A stretch of DNA of 64,000 nt from Misgurnus anguillicaudatus. Lineage: Eukaryota; Chordata; Actinopteri; Cypriniformes; Cobitidae. Below, one piece after another: positions 55,290-64,000 of this stretch. Where the stretch lies: the NCBI RefSeq assembly GCF_027580225.2, contig NC_073358.2:48694001-48758000 (forward strand), read 5' to 3'. The translations under genes and the position numbers were made by a program. The notes beneath the pieces were generated by a model. It searched no databases, was not told where the DNA came from, and was given only the letters and a program-made list of their open reading frames with translations. Each line of letters opens with the position of its first letter. The stretch's first letter is position 1.

Positions 55290-55540
55290 AAAATGAAATA
55301 TATTTAATTAATAATTAAATATTAAAATTATATTTTATTGCGTTGGGAGACCAATTGTTTTATTGTATTGTTTTTTTACATGAAAACAATACAATAATGG
55401 GTTTAATAATTTAATACTTTAGTTTAATAATTCATTTTTAATAGTTTAATAATTCTTTTGCTATGTCATGTTTATGACAGATTTATGACACGTTATGATG
55501 TATTGGTTTTTGTATATAGACTTGCCAATTATGTGTCTAA

Positions 55541-56955
55541 AACTATCAAAATTAGCATCTATTTATGTGTACGAAAGCGTGGAGACAGGGACTAATTTGC
55601 ATATTCATAGATCTGCATATATTAAATAAGGGAATTACATTCCAGCAGTTTTAAAGCATGTAGAAATTACGGTCACAGGAAAAACCTTTACACACAATAT
55701 GCTATTATGATGCTCAAAGATGAGTTTTAAGTGATAAAATTATCGACTACAGGGAGACTTTAACGTTTTTGGTAATAAAAGCGGCCACTAGGACATGAAA
55801 ATATTACTGTAAGTGAAATGGAGCAGATTTTATGAGTTTTAATAAAAGACTAACTACTGTACTAAGAGCCCATCGGCTCTGAAAATAAAAATAATATTAA
55901 AAGGCAGCAGAATTGTAACTGGTGCTGTCTGTTTAATTTTTGTCATAGTTACAAGTTATGCGAGATTAAGATTTAATTATAGTTATATTATAGTAATTAT
56001 TATTATACTTATAAGCAATATTTATCCAAACACATAAATGTCCATTTTGACTCATCTTTTTGTCATGCATAATAATTACTTTTAAAGGGCTAATTTTGCC
56101 ATGTTTTTGTCCAGGGTACATTACTGTCGGTGATTTAATCACTCTGCCAATAAAACGTGTCGTTCGTCCCATATATCCTGATAACTCATTCATGTAAATC
56201 ATTTTAGCACTGTCATACAACAGCTTGGGAGATCTTGTGAGCAACGGCTACTGTTAATTCAGTTCGGAGGAGACGTCGAGTATGCCAAGCATAGAGGCGT
56301 ATCAGCATTAATTCATCTAACATCAGAGAAGGTCAGGAGGGAACAAGCGTGCTGATGCTGCAGTAATAACACACAGAAACTAACAAGAGAGAGAGAGAGA
56401 GAGAGAAATAAGAGTTGGGTTTTCTTACCTTCCTCTTCTGGCTGATGAAAGATTTCTGTGGATGGAATACAGAAGATATATTTTCAGAAGGGTTGAGTTT
56501 TTGTTTGTTTGTTTTATACAGATGCAATTCTGAAGTCAGATGTTTCAGATTTCAAATTTGTGATGATTTCAAGTTATATAATGCATGCAAGCTTTGGTGA
56601 TCCATGTGGATCTGTTTGAAACATTTCCAATGCTGGTAAAAGTTTACCCAAACCTTTTATCTTTTTCTGGTAATCCATAATTAAAGTTTTGCTTATGATA
56701 ATTGCAGTTGTGTCTTGCAGATCTAACATGTTCTTATGATGGAAATGTAGGAAATGAGTTTTATTTGAATTGAATGATTTGGGAAAGACTATGTTTTATC
56801 TCATCAGCCCCTGTGGCGATAATTACAACTTGTTAAAACATAAAAAAAACCATTTAAGCATAATAAAACTAATTCAAGATTAAATTAGAAAGAATCATTT
56901 TTCTTTGCAATTAAACTAATCTCTTTATCTCCACATAAGATTCATATTCCTTACC
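55541..56955. other. Mostly unique segment
   Basis: Contains GACTAATTTGCATATTCATA (55590-55609), a word of a dispersed fish repeat, and a (GA)n run at 56389-56406. The minus frame at 55966-56244 (92 residues) is unrecognised. No gene called. Confidence 0.35.
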
Positions 56956-56959
56956 TCAA

Positions 56960-57075
56960 AAATAAAGGTGCATTACAACGATGCCATAGAAGAACCATTT
57001 TTGGTTTCTCAAAGAACCATTCAGTAAAAGGTTCTTTTAAAGAACCTTTTGTGAAACAGAAAAGTTCTTCATTAA
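56960..57075. repeat. GGTTCTT-type dispersed repeat, partial
   Basis: AAAGGTGCATTACAACGATG, CCATAGAAGAACCATTTTTG and AAGAACCTTTTGTGAAACAG follow a common repeat of fish genomes. Another piece of the family is at 43880-43985. Confidence 0.6.
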
Positions 57076-57219
57076 ATGTTTTATGTTGAACCGATAGACT
57101 TGAATAGTACACCTCTTCATACATAACATAACACAATTTCATACAATTTCTGCAATAATTTATTTCTGTAACACCAAGGGTTACACAATTGTCAAATCAA
57201 CAGCAATAGTGACACTTAA

Positions 57220-57665
57220 CTCTTTCCCCGCCATTGATGAATTATCTCGTCAATTAAGGGAAAACATTTAGATGAAAAATACGTGTTTCTGACCCAATTT
57301 ATAAAAAAACTGAAGTAAAAAATTATATTTATAAATTTTACACTCCGTGTATGGTTTGATAATCATTCTGAATCTGATCTCTAACAAAATTCCTTCACAA
57401 AAATGCAATTATTTCAGGTTTTTGCTAAAAAAAATTTTTTGAAGAAAAATACCCATATTTAAGAATTTATAAGCAGAGACAAAAGATCAGAGTTTTTTTC
57501 CCATTTTGTTTGTTCGTTTATTGTTTGTTTGAAAGCAGAGGGTCTGTTCTTTCATTTGATATATTTTTATGTTTATATATTTAGAAATATATTAGGAAAT
57601 TTTCCTGGAAGCCATTTTGTGAAACTTTTCCGAAAATCACAAAAATTGGTGGCGAGCAACTTTTA
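57220..57665. mobile_element. CTCTTTCACCGCCA-family element, reverse copy
   Basis: TTAA at 57216-57219 then CTCTTTCCCCGCCATTGATG and ATTATCTCGTCAATTAAG. Reverse-oriented AGCAGAGGGTCTGTTCTTTC in the middle. The distal terminus is degraded. Confidence 0.8.
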
Positions 57666-57855
57666 AAAAAAATGATGGCAATTGTTTTTTGTTGTTCAAA
57701 CAAACAGTCCTGCTCCAAACTCAAAACTTGATGTCAGACCTCACAAAAATGTTTTTAAAAGCACCACGGAGCTGCGATGTTTACACTTTTCAAGAAGTCA
57801 GCCTACTGTATGAGTGTCTCTACACATTAAAGTGGGATAGCATCAAGTGTTTTAA

Positions 57856-58221
57856 CCCATTCCCCGCCAGTGTTTTAAAAAAGTTACCTGCCAGCATTTT
57901 TGTGTGATTTTTACAAAAGTTTCACAAAATGCCTTCTAGAAAGTTCTCTTCTTTAAATATATATACATACAATATATCAAATAAAAAACAGACCATCTGC
58001 TTTCAAACAAATAAACAAAAAAAAAAATAATAATAATAATAATAAAAAAATCTATAATTTGTTCTTTTTTTATCACCTCTCAAATATGGGTACATATCTT
58101 CAAAAATAAAAAAAAATTGAGCAAAAAGCTGAAATATAGATTACCATAAAAACTCATGAGGGAAGCATCACTGGCAAGTAAAGTTTTCTCTTATTTGAGG
58201 AGATAACTGGCAGGGAAAGAG
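57856..58221. mobile_element. CTCTTTCACCGCCA-family element, sixth copy
   Basis: TTAA at 57852-57855, CCCATTCCCCGCCAGTGTTT, then AACAGACCATCTGCTTTCAA and the end ACTGGCAGGGAAAGAG before GTAAA, a mutated TTAA. An (AAT)n run lies at about 58026-58046. Confidence 0.8.
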
Positions 58222-58490
58222 TAAACATATATCAATGAATGGGGCTAGGCTAAATGCTAGCATATAACGACGTGCTATACAAAGATTAAGTGCATGCATT
58301 GAAAAAGATAGGTATGTATAAATTTGTCTAAGTTTGGATAAGAACATTTAAAATATTGAAAAACGGTGGTGTTTTCCTTTAAAGATGTCCAAATTCAGTC
58401 CTTAGCAACACATATTACTAATGATAAATTCATTTTTAATATACGGTAGTAAATTTACAAAATATTTTCAAAAGCTTGTTGGGCTTTTAA

Positions 58491-60275
58491 AGGACAAGTT
58501 CGGTATTTTACACTTAAAGCCCTGTTTTCAGATTGTTTATGATGAAATAGAACAGTTTTGACTGAAATTTCTAAATTTCTGCCTCGAGAATTTTTGGGTG
58601 TTTGTTGTTTCACCTCCCACCTATATAATGGATCTATAGGTGCACTAGAACAATCATGTTCACTGATATGCTCACACAAAAATCGCTGCAAAAGACACAA
58701 CTCCATTGACTTGTATTAGATGTGCTGTGAGGTCCGGTATTACTCCGCGCCGGGAACCTTGTTTGTATTCTTGCAAATGGCAAAGGTCGATTATCGCCAC
58801 CAACTGGGCTGGAGTGTTTATTATTCAAGCTCTCAACGGAAGAATGTACGGGTGTGAGGCGTTTGGAAAAATAGGTCCACAAGTTTACAACGAATGCTAA
58901 AACACCTGTTGGAAAGCATCCCTTGCAGCAATCTCTGTGTGAGCACACCAGTGAACACCCCCGACCACTCGCGGAGTTTCACGTCTTTGCAAACGAAAGT
59001 TTAATGCATTTTGGGAGGGATTGTTCCGGTGCACCTGTGCAGCCATTGTGGAGGTGGGAGGTGATACAACAAACACCCAAAAAGTCTCGGGGCAGCCGCA
59101 TATGTCGAAATTTCAGCCAAAACCGTTCTATTTCATCATAAACAATCTAAAAACAGGGCTTTAAGTTAGAGGTCTACACGGAAGACCCGAGACCCGAAGA
59201 CCCGGGACCCGACCCGGGACCCGTACGGGTTCGGGTCTATATTTTAAATGATCAGCCGGGTCCGGGTCGGGTCTCAATCTATTACTTCGGGTCCAGGTCT
59301 GTTTAACATTATGGGTAATACCCGAGGTCGATCGGACTCGAAGAACACACACTCACATTTAAATAAAATATTTCTCCAGCAACAAAAACTTAGATAAACT
59401 GTCGCATACATTTTTTCTATGACGCTAAAATTGGGTTAAAAAGTTTATATTTGGTTGCTCCAACCAGGCAGCTAACGCGCATGCGCTCTTGTAATGTTTC
59501 TCTGGCAACCAGTCAGGAGCTTCTGCAGTGAGACGCAATGACTTTACCTTTAACAATTGGCTCTTTTATTTAGAAGGCGGGACCTATTCCGCCGTACCGC
59601 GCATTTTGCACTGACGTGACTTATATAAGTTTTATAATAATATATATACCGTTGCTGTTATATCTAAAGTTTTCGCGACTCTGCTCAAAGAGCACAGAGA
59701 TGATAGCAAAGTAAAGCTAACGAAAGCAGCTATGACACTGAACGAGCAATCGTTATTATAATCCAAATGGGCAAACATTATTAAGCAAGTTGACCCGATA
59801 CACAACAAAGTGGACTTTTAAAGCTGGAATAAGCATTAAACATTTCAATCGTCAAGAGAGGAATAACATGGATGGAACTGTCTTGGAAATAAGGATTGTG
59901 CATCACACACAGTCAGGTACAAGGAGGGAGAAGACTAACTTCTAACGTTATGGGTAAGACAAAAAGTTAAATTTTCGCTAACGTTACTTGTTTATTGACT
60001 TATTAATAACATTTAGCTAAATAATATTCCCGGACGGGTTCGGGTCCAGCTTTTAAATAATAGACGGGTCCGCGTCGGATCCGGGTCCGCGTCGGATCCG
60101 GGTCCAGCTTTTAAATAATAGACGGGTCCGGGTCGGTTCCGGGTCCAGCTTTCAAAACAACAGACGGGTCCGGGTCGGTTCAGAGTAGCACATTTACGGG
60201 TCTGATCGGGTTCGGGTAGGAATTTTTGGACCCGTGTAGACCTCTACTTTAAGTGTAAAATACCGAACTTGTCCT
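58491..60275. mobile_element. TTAA foldback, AGGACAAGTTCGGTATTT termini, split by a hAT
   Basis: Ends AGGACAAGTTCGGTATTTTA and the same on the other strand, TTAA at 58487-58490 and 60276-60279. Before the insertion the arms run 58491 to about 59166: AACAGTTTTGACTGAAATTT, TTTTTGGGTGTTTGTTGTTT and others recur inverted after about 58830. The hAT at 59167-60246 lies in the right terminal CTTTAAGTG. Small frames within it (58634-58948 and others) mirror one another and are not genes. Confidence 0.88.
59167..60246. mobile_element. 1080-bp hAT element with perfect 8-bp duplication and GGGTCCGGGTCGG repeats
   Basis: Termini TAGAGGTCTACACGG in perfect inversion; CTTTAAGT at 59159-59166 and 60247-60254. 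Both subterminal regions are arrays of GACCCGGGACCC and GGGTCCGGGTCGG words; the right one has a tandem unit of about 40 bp (GGGTCCAGCTTTTAAATAAT then AGACGGGTCCGGGTCGG) in three or four copies (60043-60180). The interior (about 59400-60000) is AT-rich and has no transposase. Confidence 0.93.
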
Positions 60276-60279
60276 TTAA

Positions 60280-60671
60280 AACATGAAACTTCAAATGAGA
60301 AGACATTAAATAGTCATTTATTTCATTTATTCAGGGGTGTCAGTGGTGACAGTGAGCTTTACTGTATAGAGCAACAGGCTTGACATAACTTTAAACTTTT
60401 GGCTCTGGGCAATTTCATGCAAATGTCAAACTTATAATGAAAAGTAAAACCAAAGTTTTCTCTGAAGTCACTATTTGGTGGTTTGAATATCCATGCAAAG
60501 TTTCAGTTAAAGTTTTTAAAGAATTTTTTATTATTTTTCCATAGTTATCACGTCCATAATGGAGAAATGTCACATCCATAATGTTTCTTCCTTCCTTCCT
60601 TATAAAAGGCCGGGTTATTTTTGAGCCATAATGGGTAAATATTGGAAAGAACACATGCTTGGTTAAAAATG
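60280..60671. other. Unique segment, no gene seen
   Basis: The 79-codon minus frame at 60415-60654 is unrecognised. Confidence 0.3.
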
Positions 60672-61220
60672 ACCCAATGTTGGGTTGTTCTTATTCCAAT
60701 AACTCAGCAGTTAGGTTAAAGGTGCAGTGTGTCATTTTTAGAAGGATCTCTTGACAGAAATGCAAAATAATATACAAAACTAAATTATGAGGGGTGTATA
60801 AAGACCTTTCATAATGAACCGTTACGTGCTTATTGCCTTAGAATGAGACGTTTTATGTACATACACAGAGGGTCCTCTTACATGGAAGCCGCCATTTTGT
60901 GCAGACATGTTTCTACAGAAGCCCTTAACGGACAAAGTTTTTTACTAAGTTGTCTCCAATGATGACAAATTTGACCAGTTGCGGCTACCGTAGCTTCTCT
61001 TATGTGTTTCAAAAGCAAGAGGTGAGCAGTGGACTGAGCCGTTGGTTGCAATTCGCAACCTCACCACTAGATGCCACTAAAATGTACACACTGCACCTTT
61101 AAAACAACCCAGCCTTGGGTCAGTTTTAACCCAGCAGTGTGTTCTGTCCAATATTTTCCCATTATGGGTAACCCAGACCATAACCCAGCACAAAAATACC
61201 TCAGCCATTTTTAGAGTGTG
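60672..61220. repeat. GTTGGGTT-type repeat, interrupted
   Basis: GACCCAATGTTGGGTTGTTC and AACTCAGCAGTTAGG on the left, AACAACCCAGCCTTGGGTCA and AACCCAGCACAAAAATACC on the right. Split by 60720-61098. Confidence 0.6.
60720..61098. mobile_element. 379-bp TTAA element, AGGTGCAGTGTGT termini
   Basis: AGGTGCAGTGTGTCATTTTT at the left, AGGTGCAGTGTGTACATTTT at the right (other strand). TTAA at 60716-60719 and 61099-61102. Interior AGAAGGATCTCTTGACAGAA and ATGGAAGCCGCCATTTTGTG. A partial copy is at 9829-10020. Confidence 0.88.
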
Positions 61221-62620
61221 TTCATACAAAATTAAATTAAAAATATTACTTTTTAAATATTTCTCCATCTCTTCTCCATTTGTTGGGTATTATTGCTTCT
61301 GGTTTGTGCATTTTAATTCACAAAAGTCCTACAAAGTTTGTTGTCTAAAATAGCAAACATGACTATATGATATTTTTCTGATGTCTAGACTTAGGGGTTT
61401 GGGAAAATATCAACAGATTGGTAATAAATGTATTCTCTGAAAAAATTATATTTCAAGTTTTGTCAGCAAGTCACATCCATAACGCTGGAATTGTTTCTTT
61501 GCACACTTGGACTTTCTTTTGCCAATGTATTCATTTTCGTAGTGAACTTGAACAATTAATATTTTGCCATGTTACAGCCAAACTCCAAGCAAAACAACGA
61601 GAAGCTTTAATCTCCAACTTCTAAAAATGCAACATGCACAAAACGCATTCGGCCAAGGAGCCGCAACCGTTCACTAATGAGATCCTCGACAACCTATAGC
61701 CTCCGGTTAACCACGTCGAATTATTCCACCTCTCTCAAACTGCCACGATATTGACGTCTGCACTCAACAACCTGCTTTTGCCATACGTCTGCAAATCCCT
61801 GACTCGCACGTCGTGAGTGAAGTGAAAAGTGAGAAGTAGAAGTCATGTTCTAATTATTTCAGCATCTGCCCGCAGGTAGAGCTCAACTCATGCAACACTG
61901 TTACACTGCCAGATATCGATGGAAGAAGATGCTTCATGGCAAACAAGACAAACAGGGTTCAAGCATATTTTCCAATCCTCACACATGTTTGTAATGTCGA
62001 ATGTGATGGATGAGAGAGGAAAGAGGGACGCTTGCTACAAAATTAGACTTGAAGCGATGGAGACATGCTGTTTATCCATATTGGGTTTAATTGGGCCTTT
62101 CACAGCAAAGCATTCAGCATCAGACGTGCCATTTATCGGTCCACTGGATTCTATGCTCTCTTTCCCCAGTATTTCCCAGGTTTCCCGTGTAAACGAGGGT
62201 TTGTCAAAGTTATAAATCATCGCCGGCCATTCGGGGGGTCCACAAGAAATATTAGCAACTTTTAGTGCTGGAAAAAATGGCTTTGCGACATTGTTGTGTG
62301 AAGTCCTGGTAGGTTGTTGATGCAAAGTCTTACGAACACAACCTAAAAACAAGAGCACTACTTTATACATTCGCAGCCAATTAAATTATGTTTTGAGTTT
62401 ACAAGAAGTTAAGCTCTACTGCACAGTGTCTGTGGCATGCTGTCAATTACAATAGAAAATAATATCCATTCTTCTCTCAGTTTGTACAAACAAAACACTC
62501 AAACACAAAATATTTTTTCAAGGCTTACTGGAGAGTTTAAAAGCAGAAATAGATGGGATTAATATTTCTTTTTCTTTTGAACAAAAATGTGTTCTAAACT
62601 ACATAGTTATGGGGTTACTA
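61221..62620. other. Mostly unique segment; possible conserved element at 61620-62330
   Basis: From 61640 to 61830 and 62100 to 62330 the DNA is GC-richer and non-repetitive (AACCGTTCACTAATGAGATC, CATCGCCGGCCATTCGGGGG). Opposing frames at 61919-62215 plus (98 residues) and 62035-62370 minus (111 residues) overlap, and neither is recognised. No gene is called. Confidence 0.3.
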
Positions 62621-62628
62621 TTGTAGAT

Positions 62629-62916
62629 CAGTGGTTCTCAAACTGGGGTCCGGGCCCCCAGGGGGGCCGCGAGATGGTGCCAGGGGGGGCCCCAGTTTTA
62701 TGACATTTTATAAAATACATTAATTTATCATGAATTCTGTGAAATTAAACTTTAAAAAAAACAAGGCAGCACTACTTTGTATAATTTTACGTTTTGTTTA
62801 ATTAAAATGTGAAGTTTTAGAACTGTTTTTTTGTCATAAATTTTCTTTGGGGGGCCCGCGAAGAAATGCACCGTACAGAAAGGGGGCCGCACGCTGAAAA
62901 AGTTTGAGAACCACTG
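62629..62916. mobile_element. 288-bp non-autonomous hAT element with perfect 8-bp duplication
   Basis: Termini CAGTGGTTCTCAAACT and AGTTTGAGAACCACTG are exact inverses; TTGTAGAT stands at 62621-62628 and 62917-62924. The ends match the Charlie-type hAT consensus. Interior has GGGGGGCC-rich stretches next to both ends and no transposase. Confidence 0.95.
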
Positions 62917-62924
62917 TTGTAGAT

Positions 62925-64000
62925 GAATGAAATCTAGTTGTGTTATGGATGTCATTTCTTTAAGTAGATTGTTTGAAAGATATCTGTTTGAAAGAAGAGA
63001 TGAAATAGCCAGACAGGGTCAGTAAAATAATCACATTCATTTTAGGGTAATGTTCCTGCTCATTGGTAGGGCATTGTCGTAACAAAAACATACTGATAAA
63101 AAACAACCTATCCTCCATACAACTGCTTTGGTTTTTGGTTTGTCCATTCCCCCAAATACGACCACAAGTGTATACTAAATTAGTGCATCTACCAGCAGCA
63201 GGTGAAACTTAGGGTATAAAATTATATACTGTATATTGTTGTATAATTTTGCAATAATGACATGTCCTGGGATATGATTTTCAATTTAAACTGCCAGGAT
63301 TAATAGCGTTTTTTAACACCTTACACTATTCAGGCATTTAGGGCATATAACATTTATTTATTATATGATATAAAACACAGCATAAAAAACTTTTTTCAAA
63401 AAGTACTTAATATCTTCCAAGTGTACCGAGCTCAAACAATCAATTTTTTTATGAAAAAAAGATGCAAAAGTGATATAAACCACCTGTAAATGGCACATCC
63501 GGTGTACTCGTTCAAAAACTGCCGCCAGAAGAAGCAATGATACATCACTTTTGATTGTAAAATAGCATTGGCTCTTGTGTGTTTCGTGCCCGATTGCATC
63601 CAAACATCAGCTAAAAATGTGAAGCGCTATTGGGGTCATTCTACAAAAAAGGTGGAAATGCTTGTCCCTTGCTTTTGCAGACCCCTCAATCATTTAATTT
63701 GACCCAATAATCCCATAATGATATATATTTAATAAATATAGACTGTCCTTAACATGATGAGAGAGTTTATTTATGTAATTTTCTTTTTTTCCTTTTTTTA
63801 AACTTTTTTTAAATGTCTGATCCTGAAAATTGCCCTGTCCCTTTGATCATACATGGAAGTTGAACTATGTACTTATTATTTAAAACCATGTTTTTTATAA
63901 AAACAAATCTAATTTACATTTACCTTTAACCCTGTATGAATTTACTACAACACTGAAATGGTAAAAAATACACTATTAATATGACTAATATCAAAAATAA
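62925..64000. other. Mostly unique AT-rich segment
   Basis: No gene recognised. The minus frame at 63361-63603 (80 residues) and an ATG-less plus frame around 63540-63690 containing CFVPDCIQTSAKNVKRYWGH have no firm family. The latter has a Cys spacing faintly like the start of a THAP domain, but the rest is missing. Confidence 0.3.

Larger units (their letters stand above)
54350..55540. repeat. Old TGTCATG-type dispersed repeat, interrupted
   Basis: GGTAACACTTTACTTAAAGG, TAATCATGTGTCATGAACAT and, beyond two insertions, GTCATGTTTATGACAGATTT belong to a repeat rich in TGTCAT words. Interrupted by the TTAA elements at 54634-54767 and 54772-55149. Confidence 0.5.

Noticed and set aside
58634..59141. 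Several frames of 64-104 codons
   Set aside because: They lie in the arms of a foldback and mirror one another on opposite strands.
62035..62370. 111-codon minus frame and 98-codon plus frame at the same place
   Set aside because: Mutually overlapping, no family resemblance and no splice or poly-A context; kept only as an unexplained unique segment.

Overview
This window looks like AT-rich, intergenic or intronic vertebrate DNA from a teleost fish, most probably a cypriniform. No bacterial-style gene organisation, operon, rRNA, CRISPR array or genuine tRNA gene was seen. The teleost call rests on repeat families: foldback elements beginning AGGGATAGTTCACCCAAAAA (Angel-like), SINE tails with the motif GGATAAAAGC(A/G)TCTGCCAAATG, PIF/Harbinger pieces with a Myb/SANT-like gene, Tc1/mariner remnants, and many short non-autonomous elements flanked by TTAA. 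I found no host protein-coding gene that I can name. Nearly all open frames are short and lie in repeats or microsatellites.

Layout. 0-12 kb: a Harbinger end with a broken Myb/SANT-like gene, a 0.7-kb TTAA foldback (2123-2845), an element with a 9-bp target duplication carrying the first 37 codons of a possible helicase (3714-4214), several TA- and TTAA-flanked miniature elements, a deleted Tc1-like copy (8952-9459) and a nested TTAA pair (10280-11212). 12-14 kb: a three-level nest of elements. 16-18.4 kb: a tandem array of a roughly 240-bp unit. 18.9-19.1 kb: a decayed exon-like coding fragment on the minus strand. 19-33 kb: mixed repeats separated by unique islands, then a 1.2-kb TTAA element next to a Harbinger end. 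33-35 kb: a unique segment with an inverted homeodomain-type motif pair, a possible 3'-terminal exon (33868 to about 34100) and a 200-bp AT microsatellite. 35-43.5 kb: a dense cluster of foldbacks, a hAT element, SINE pieces and a mariner-like transposase remnant. 45-51.5 kb: two hAT-like elements, an Angel-like half and inverted copies of the 16-18 kb unit. 52-64 kb: a GC-richer unique segment, a 201-bp near-perfect palindrome, several abutting TTAA elements, a 1.1-kb hAT inside a foldback, and a small hAT with a perfect 8-bp duplication.

The genes do not work together here. The only coding material is broken transposase or accessory protein plus two unconfirmed exon candidates. What the window shows best is insertion history: repeated use of TTAA targets, elements nested within elements, one insertion whose empty site is preserved elsewhere in the window, and two places where neighbouring elements share a single TTAA. 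Unique islands between repeats are the places to look for conserved non-coding elements or exons of a large flanking gene.
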